Shown here piece after piece: positions 4,951-10,477 of a stretch of 10,477 bases of DNA. The stretch's first letter is position 1. Every line of letters starts with the position of its first letter. This DNA is from Chromera velia (lineage: Eukaryota; Sar; Chromeraceae): the NCBI GenBank assembly GCA_018398765.1, contig JAHBMJ010003493.1, positions 1-10,477 on the forward strand. Direction: 5' to 3'. Below the pieces are notes generated by a model that searched no databases, had not been told where the DNA came from, and saw nothing but the letters and a program-made list of their open reading frames with translations. Made by a program: the position numbers and the translations under genes.

Positions 4951-7900
4951 ATGTCCCGGTCGCCCACCACTGAGCAGAAACTTTCTCCGGGTGGGTCATC
5001 TGTTCCCTTCAGCATCGTTTCACCAGGCCATCTCTCCGATTTGTTTGTTGTGTAATGTTTCTCTGTTTCCGCCTTGATTGCAGCCGAGGGGAAAGGCAAA
5101 GGCGTCGGAGACCAGTCAAAGGAGAGGAAAGACAACGAGCTCTGTATCCTTGTCGACCACGGTTGCCCGACTGCTGAGGTGCGCCGCTCTCCGTCTACTC
5201 TGTCCAGTCTCTGTCCTCTTTTTCTTACGTCCGGCTCTCACAGTTCGGCTTTAAAGTGATGGCTGCTGCAGGATGATAGCTCACACGATGGCTCCGGCCA
5301 TGCTCTCAAGATTCTTCTGGTTGCGTTCTGCTGCAGACAATGTCACAGATGGCTTCAAGCAGGAGCGGTTATGGCTTGGCGTGGCTTCTCCTGCACTTTA
5401 TCAACATGGTCAGCCGGACTCGATCGGGTGTGCGGTGTGCCTCTGCTCTGATGCAGTACCACGGTGCTTTTGCTGCAGTCAGAAGAAAGGTCTCACAAAT
5501 GGTCTGATGCTTTTTGTGCAAGTACATGTGTTTCTTTTGTTGTTGCGTTCTTTGCGCCTGGATGTATGCCTCGATGCAGGGACGCTCCAAGTTGCCCTTT
5601 GAGAAACTTGATCTAGTAGACTTCTCTCTCAATGCCCGAAAGCTGAAGCTCCTTCTGGCCTCCTTTCTCTCGGGGCCTGGCATTCTGGAGACGCTCAAAT
5701 TCAGTCAGTGGGAGATTCACGTGTTTTCTGGGCAACATAACACCTGAGTACCAAGAAGAAGAAGAGAACAGCCTTCGCCAGAGTTCAAATGCGGACTGAA
5801 TAGTGAGGATACAGCGAACGACAGCGCGAAAAAGAAGACAAAAATATGTGAATCCAGTGGCCCAACATCAGCACACGCAGATTCGAATCCATACACTGCC
5901 TCTGCAGGTCCTTCTGTTTGCCAGAGGGCCTCGCTTGAAGTGCTCCTCGACTTCGTCAAGCAACTCAAAGAGGACCCGGATGGGCGCCATCAATCTGTCT
6001 GAAGACTCTCAGCCTTGCAAGTCAGTCGTCTGTCTCCTTCTGAAGTGAAGAAAAGACCTTATAGTTTGTCTCCTTCTGATACTTCCGGTGTTTTGAGACA
6101 GAACTGTCCCTCATTGTGTCTCTCTTTTATCGTTTTCCTCCGTTGAATTATCCCTCCTTTTTCCGTGCTGCAGACTGTGACCTCAGTGACACGGCTAGTG
6201 GCATATTTGACCTTCTGCCTTCTTCTCTGGAACATGTGGACTTGAGCGGTCGGTCGGTCAATGAGTCGATCACTCAGTGTGCCTGTCTGTCTGTCTGCCT
6301 GCCTGCCTGCCTGCCTGTCTGTCTGTCTGTCTGTCTGTCCGTGGTGTTCATGAAGAAAAAGAGGGAGAAGAAGAAGAAACATATAGTCTGTCTGTCTCAT
6401 GAAGAAAAGAAGGGAGAAGAAGAAACATATAGTCTGTCTGTCTGTCTGTCTGTCACGTGCTTCCTGGTAGCCAGGAATGGTCAGCATGTATCCCCGAAAA
6501 AGTCTGGCGGTCAAAAGAGACACGTGCATGGGCAAGACTGCTTCTTCCTGGAAAGAGTGCGACAATTCTTCTTGTGTGTCTACTCTTAGTTGGTCCTTTT
6601 TCGATCCTTTTTTTCAAGTTTCTCCGGGCTGTATCGTGCCCCCTTTCTACGTGCTTCCCTCACTGTTGATAATTTTACATGATTGCATACTTATCCTGAA
6701 GCTGCTCCCCCCGCTGCTTGCCTGCCTGCCTGTTTACACTTCCGTGGCTGCCCTGGTTTCTGTTCGTGGTCTCACAACGCTCGTACGGCATTTTGCATCC
6801 ACAAATTAGGAAGGACGGTTGTGTGTCGATCCGTCGGTGTGTCCGGTCGCTTTGTTTCCATCGGAGCGTGCGTGCGTCTGTGTGCTCATGCGTGGACGGG
6901 AAGGAGCACGCACACTCCACATCGTGAGCAAGTACTCTTCTAATCTGATGCGCTGCTCGGTTTTGCTGTATCTGTCTACAGAGAACTTTGGTTTCCCCAC
7001 TCTGCAGGCAATCGTCTCCGCTGCCAGTGCATGGAAGCGGTTAGCTCTGCCCTCTCATCTGGCGGGCTGCCGAAACTTCTGAGCCTAGATTTGAGTGACA
7101 ACCCCCTGCGTCCTTCAGGGGTGCGGGCACTTGCAAAATGCTTGTCTTCATCGAAGGTCCCACTCCCCCTTCAGTCCCTCAAACTCGCCCGAACAAAGGC
7201 CAAAGCAGAGGGGGTGGAAACGTTAGCAGAAGCACTGAAAGCAAAGAAGACGACCTCTCTGCAGACCCTCGACCTTGCAGAGAACGAGATGAGGCCGGCA
7301 GGATTGAAGCACTTGGCTTCTGCAATCAACGCAGAGGCAGTGCCTCGCTTACGAGTCCTGATACTGAAGTTGAATTATTTGACCCTTGTGGCGGGGGACA
7401 ATAGAGACTACGTTCCGACAACAGATACAGACTACGGCCCAATAGCAGAATTTCTCTCTACGAGTGCGCTGAAGGAGTTGGAGGAATTTGACCTCGGTGG
7501 AAATCATATATTTGACAGGGAGATAGGGGTTGGAGAAGGTGGGTGGGTGTCTGCAGCTGCGTTTGGAACTGCAAATCGCTTCCCGGGACTCCGAAGGCTG
7601 AATCTGGGGGGGAGTGACTCCCAGATGCTCCCTAGACAGTTGAAGGTTTTTGCCACTGCTTTGGGGGTTAAGGGGGCCCCGTCTCTCGAAGAGGTTGTCA
7701 TACCTCGTGAGGGCTATCCAGACACTCCGGGGGGGGTCGTTGCTCTTGCTAACGCCCTCAGTTCTGGGCACCTGTCTCAGTTAAGAAGTTTGAAAATCGC
7801 TAATCGGCGTGACATAAAAAGTGACGCTTTTGCGAAGCTCTGTCGCAGCCTAACAACAGGCAAGACATCCTCCTTGCAGACACTTGAGCTGAACACATTA

Positions 7901-9439
7901 TCATGCAAAGACGTAGTTGATGATGGCCTGTGGGCCCTGGCTGAAGGGATTGGAGAAGGGGGGTTGTCTTCGTTGAAGAGCCTTCGGCTGAGCTTTAGCC
8001 CTGTCGAGGGGGTAGCTCTGTCGTCCCTAGGTCTTGCTCTGGGTAGGGGTGGGTGTCGGTGCCTCCAAGAACTCCATTTGAGCTGGTATGAACATGGGGG
8101 TACGGGTTTACAGGGACTTGCAGAGGGTCTGGGTGGGGGTTGTTTGTTATGTCTTCGGGATCTCTCCGTTTGTGTGAGATTCATGCAGGAATACATGATG
8201 CAGGGCCGGTCGAGGAGGGAGTACAAGTGGGAACCGCGGGGATGCAAAGCCCTTGGAGAGGTTTTGAGCACCGGTAAAGTGCCTTCTCTCCGCACTGTGA
8301 GCCTGAATTGGCTGTGCGGTTACAGCTTTGCATCTGTTTGTGACGGTCTGTCAAAAGGGAGGATTTCCCCGGGTGTAATGGTAGAAGTTGAATTGAGGAG
8401 AGGCATACAAGAGTATGAAGATTTTGGAATGACCAGATTTGCAAAGGTTATTCGACAGGGCAAGTTGTCGGGATTGCGAAAGCTTCGCACCGGTGAACAT
8501 TTTTGGCTCAGTCGACAGGGAGGGGGGGTCCTTGGCGAGGCCCTTACACATGCAGACGCACCTCTGAAATCTTTAGAGGAGGTGACGTTGTCAGGGCAAA
8601 AGTACCCAGCAGTCGAGGCTTTCCTGGCTCGGCTTTGCAGAGGGCCCGGCAGTCTCCCGGCCCTCCGCTCCCTCGAGTGCCCGGAGTTTGGGTGGGGGCA
8701 AGCCCCCCAGTTCACTAGGTCCCTCTCGGCCTTCATCACAGGGGGCAAGGTCCCTTCCCTCAGGGATCTGAAAGTGGATGTGGCGGGTGTTGGGCAGGAG
8801 GCAATGCAGGCGTTTGCTGCCGCACTACATTCTCCCCATGTCTTCGCACTGCGACGGCTTGAGGTGAGGTTTGGTGGTGTGAGCTATGTCAACGCAGCTG
8901 CAGATGTAGGGATGGTCTCAGTTGCGATGAGCTCTGGGAACCTCCGCAGGTTGGAAGAACTTTGCGTCGGGAATTTTCGTGAGATCGAAGAAGTCCGTGC
9001 GCTGTGTGTGGGCCTGGGCAGTGGGAGGTTGTCTTCCCTTCGAAAACTCCAATTTTTAGAGACCAGCTTGGGGGTGGAGGGGGGCAGGGCTCTTTCGGAG
9101 GTTTTGGTTGCAGAGAAGCTGCCTTTGTTGAGAAGTCTTGTGGCAGCATCGACAGAGCTCACAGATGGAGGGGTTTGGGCATTGACAGAAGGATGGATGA
9201 TCCGCTCCCCCCCTCCTCTGGAAGATCTGAACCTGGACAGTAATGGGTTGACCGAAGCGGCAGCCGACGCTCTGTTGACTCTTCAGTCGTCAAAGAGGAT
9301 GCCGTTATTAGAAACCCTTTCGGTGGTTGACAATGACCCTTTCGATGAAGGATTGAAGTGCTTGCTGTCTGCAGCTTTTGCAGAAGTACGGTACGTGGAG
9401 GAGTATACACCCTGGGTTGCACACACTGATTTTGGATAA
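4951..9439 (+). CDS. Multi-exon LRR (ribonuclease-inhibitor-like) protein, exon 5 frameshifted
   Basis: Reconstruction: exons 4951-4990, 5084-5178, 5337-5489, 5580-5703, 5908-6020, 6174-6248 and 7008-9439. All introns are GT...TGCAG with phases 1,0,0,1,1,1, giving about 1,009 residues. The start ATG lies in an A-rich context (gaaaaaATGtcc) and is the first in frame after a stop at 4888. The N-terminus is polar (MSRSPTTEQKLSP), then charged. Exon 3 contributes a short hydrophobic helix-like piece (LAWLLLHFI), and exons 4-6 contain diverged LRR strands (LETLKFS, LKTLSLANCDL, LEHVDLSG). The 5/6 and 6/7 junctions rebuild LRR motifs (LSLAN|CDL, DLSG|NRL), which strongly supports them. Exon 5 must change frame near 5997 (frame of QLKEDPDGRHQS to frame of LKTLSLA), otherwise tga at 6000-6002 ends the protein. 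This may be a mutation or a sequence error. LRR proteins of this type bind other proteins; the partner and location are unknown. No signal peptide or catalytic motif was seen. Confidence 0.7.
5179..5336 (+). other. Intron 2 with a competing acceptor at 5271
   Basis: The intron is 158 bp, phase 0, donor gtgcgc, acceptor tctgctgcag. A second TGCAG at 5267-5271 would also splice in phase 0, but that frame meets tga at 5449-5451 with no good donor before it. The 5336 acceptor gives an open 51-codon exon that joins the next exon in phase. Confidence 0.55.
5704..5907 (+). other. Intron 4
   Basis: The intron is 204 bp, phase 1, donor gtcagt, acceptor ctctgcag. It removes an in-frame tga (5745-5747) and joins ILETLKF to S-PSVCQRASLEVLLDF. 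The same frame is open from 5748 to 5999, so an unspliced reading would be broken only by that tga. Confidence 0.6.
5997..6002 (+). other. Apparent frameshift and premature stop in exon 5
   Basis: Before this point the good frame reads ...KEDPDGRHQS; after it, LKTLSLA starts at 5999. The sequence tctgtctg here is a short tandem, so a 2-bp gain (or 1-bp loss) by slippage would explain the shift. Read straight on, the next codons are gtc and tga. Confidence 0.6.
6282..6454 (+). repeat. Compound CTGT/CTGC and GAA-rich microsatellite
   Basis: A run of CTGT and CTGC tetramers covers 6282-6340. Two copies of a 46-49-bp unit follow (6349-6397 and 6398-6443). Each starts catgaagaaaa, continues as a purine tract and ends acatatagtctgtctgtct. 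A last CTGT run ends at 6454. The + strand alternates between pyrimidine-rich and purine-rich blocks. Confidence 0.9.
6716..6732 (+). repeat. Short CTGC tetramer run
   Basis: Four imperfect CTGC units lie in the same intron, about 260 bp downstream of the main microsatellite. Confidence 0.6.
7008..9439 (+). CDS. Last exon of the LRR gene: uninterrupted LRR array
   Basis: This exon encodes 809 residues ending at taa (9437-9439). The first two bases complete a Gly codon with g6248. An ATG at 7031 is internal by this model, but would start an 802-residue protein if the upstream exons were not used. The first ~100 residues hold textbook RNI-type repeats of 28-31 residues (LLSLDLSDNPLRPSGVRALA, LQTLDLAENEMRPAGLKHLA). 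Later repeats keep the L..L.L strand and the GG/G..LA..L helix start but lose the conserved Asn. Insertions interrupt the array (for example around VRFMQEYMMQGRSRREYKW). A last clear repeat (LEDLNLDSNGLTEAAADALL) precedes the short C-terminus ending WVAHTDFG. The complete lack of stops over 2.4 kb with protein-like composition makes this the most secure feature. Many short G-runs (up to 7) leave the frame intact. Confidence 0.93.
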
Positions 9440-9700
9440 AGATTTGTGCAAGATGAATCGACGTCAGAATCGTTGATGATGAGTGACATCATGAGTTGAC
9501 TGGATGAGCGGCTGCACAGTGGGGCCCTAGCCGCCATAGTAGCCGGAGTCACTAGTCTGATACTATAGATAATGATGATCATAATTTAACTTATTTCATT
9601 TAATTTTCCCAGGAGTTTTCACACATTTGCGCTTAATAGCCTAATAATAGGATTTACGTGAATTCCACTAGGAATTTCAGCAGTAATTGATAAACCCTAA
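9440..9700 (+). other. 3' flank of the LRR gene
   Basis: The composition falls back to AT-rich about 120 bp after the stop codon. No AATAAA signal was seen close to the stop. The region holds atgatg-rich sequence (9470-9500) and tagtctgatactata (about 9553-9567). No further gene is supported. Confidence 0.4.
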
Positions 9701-9710
9701 CTTGAATGAA

Positions 9711-9885
9711 GTTAAATAGATTTAAATGAATTTAAATGGATTTAATATGAATTTACAGGTGAAGTTATTGTTGATCACGACGATCACTATGAATTAATTC
9801 GCTATACACATGAACCTACACATGAAAGTTGATTTCAAAAATTTAAATCTAAATTCATTCTAGAATTCATTTCCAAATAAATTTT
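9711..9885. repeat. AT-only imperfect repeats (atttaaat motifs)
   Basis: A gatttaaat-like motif repeats several times at 9711-9755. Its inverse, atttaaatct with aattcat, recurs at 9838-9885. The match is short and low in complexity, so any stem would be weak. Between them lie two gatcac/gatcact motifs and no gene. Confidence 0.4.
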
Positions 9886-9998
9886 AAGCTTTTCAAATAT
9901 AAAATTTTCAATGTAAACTAGGCGTCGGCTAAGGGAAAAAAATAAAAAAGATCGCCCAAAACCCTTTACTTTTTTTTTTCTTTTTCAGTCAAACAACT

Positions 9999-10042
9999 GT
10001 TGTTCAGGTGTTGCACAAGTGTTGTTCATGTGTTGCACAACT
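9999..10042 (+). repeat. 22-bp tandem repeat, two copies
   Basis: The units gttgttca.gtgttgcacaa.t at 9999-10020 and 10021-10042 differ at two positions. They form the centre of an imperfect inverted repeat: ctttttcagtcaaacaact on the left (about 9979-9997) against the gtgttgtttgggg...aaaaaag region on the right (10051-10078). Confidence 0.7.
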
Positions 10043-10163
10043 GTTATGAAGTGTTGTTTGGGGTAAAAAAGTAAAAAAGAAAGAAAAAAAAAAAAGATCT
10101 CCTCTGACCCTATAAAACTTTTAGTAAATATGACTAAATATTATAAACATCTATGGGTCGGCC

Positions 10164-10302
10164 CCTATAAATATAGTTGAAATAGTTAGCTATTTTTACT
10201 ATTTTCACAACTATTTTTATAGTTGCTGACCTAGATAACTATTTTATTCTCAATATAGTAAAAATAGTTTACTATAGCAACTATTCCAACTATTTTTATA
10301 GG
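10164..10302. mobile_element. MITE-like hairpin element (~139 bp)
   Basis: The outer 24 bp at each end (10164-10187 and 10279-10302) are inverted repeats with 22 of 24 matches, starting cctataaa.atagtt. The complementarity continues inward with gaps (tatttttactat on both sides). A further copy of aactatttttatag lies in the middle (10209-10222). No coding sequence or clear target duplication was seen. Confidence 0.55.
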
Positions 10303-10339
10303 TCGTTATCTTCCATTGAAAAAGGGTTTTCACACATTT

Positions 10340-10477
10340 TTGGAACAAAGATGCAGCTTGATTTAGTGTTGAGAAAGACAAATCAAGTCACATAATTGTT
10401 GACCCAAAAGCGACGGTCTTTCGGGTCGCGCACTTCTTCTGCCCTTGCTCGCACGCTTGTGCGAGATGCTCGCTGCT
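10340..10477. other. Window end, shift to GC-rich sequence
   Basis: From about 10405 the sequence becomes GC-rich again, which in this window marks genes or their flanks. A perfect 7-bp stem with a 4-nt loop (ctcgcac-gctt-gtgcgag) lies at 10448-10465. Too little is visible to call a gene. Confidence 0.35.

Larger units (their letters stand above)
6249..7007 (+). other. Intron 6, repeat-rich (759 bp)
   Basis: Phase 1, donor gtcggt, acceptor cactctgcag. Removing it rebuilds DLSG|NRL, a canonical LRR motif. It is five to eight times longer than most other introns of the gene, and its left half is filled with simple repeats. Frames running through it are repeat artefacts. A TG-rich tract precedes an alternative acag at about 6980. 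Confidence 0.75.

Noticed and set aside
5513-5747. Reading exon 4 as the end of a separate 77-residue protein starting at 5514
   Set aside because: The first 22 codons are a T-rich intron end finishing in TGCAG, and the last 14 codons are removed by intron 4 in the spliced model.
5878-5890. tRNA T-arm-like gattcgaatcc
   Set aside because: No matching anticodon arm or acceptor stem was found around it; it lies in intron 4.
7138-9162. Numerous frames on both strands within the last exon
   Set aside because: They are shadows of the 809-codon LRR frame.

Overview
The window looks like nuclear DNA of a eukaryote with short spliceosomal introns. It holds one gene-dense, GC-balanced block (about 4.6-9.5 kb) set between AT-rich stretches full of repeats. 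The gene's style (a very long repeat-rich LRR exon of the ribonuclease-inhibitor type, phase-1 introns ending in TGCAG, G-run-rich coding sequence) reminds me of a chromerid alga such as Chromera velia. That assignment is from memory and was not tested. Nothing in the window looks prokaryotic: there are no operons, rRNA, tRNA or CRISPR arrays.

Layout. Positions 1-1182 hold two ~93% similar ~410-bp AT-rich direct repeats around a GC-rich segment. That segment carries an open frame that ends 12 bp inside the second repeat copy, so the whole is best read as a truncated tandem duplication with a ~765-bp unit. Positions 1570-2463 form a fold-back element: 248-bp inverted arms, a 218-bp loop, and a 115-bp direct repeat that restarts the element on the right. 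Positions 3228-4025 are a candidate non-autonomous DNA transposon with 28-bp terminal inverted repeats, an 8-bp flanking duplication and an internal 33-bp minisatellite. A 20-bp perfect inverted repeat (2523-2542 and 4294-4313) encloses it.

Positions 4951-9439 (+) hold the only gene I can support. It is a seven-exon reconstruction encoding a ~1,009-residue LRR protein. All six introns are GT...TGCAG, and the junctions rebuild LRR motifs across exon borders. Exon 5 carries an apparent frameshift (2 extra or 1 missing base near 5997), so the copy is either mutated or mis-sequenced. The last intron (6249-7007) is packed with CTGT/CTGC and GAA-rich repeats. Positions 9440-10477 are the 3' flank and an AT-rich tract with several nested palindromes, including a ~139-bp MITE-like hairpin. 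A short GC-rich end may be the edge of another gene.

With one gene there is no pathway to describe. The LRR protein has no recognisable enzyme domain or convincing membrane segment, so a role in protein-protein binding is the most that can be inferred.
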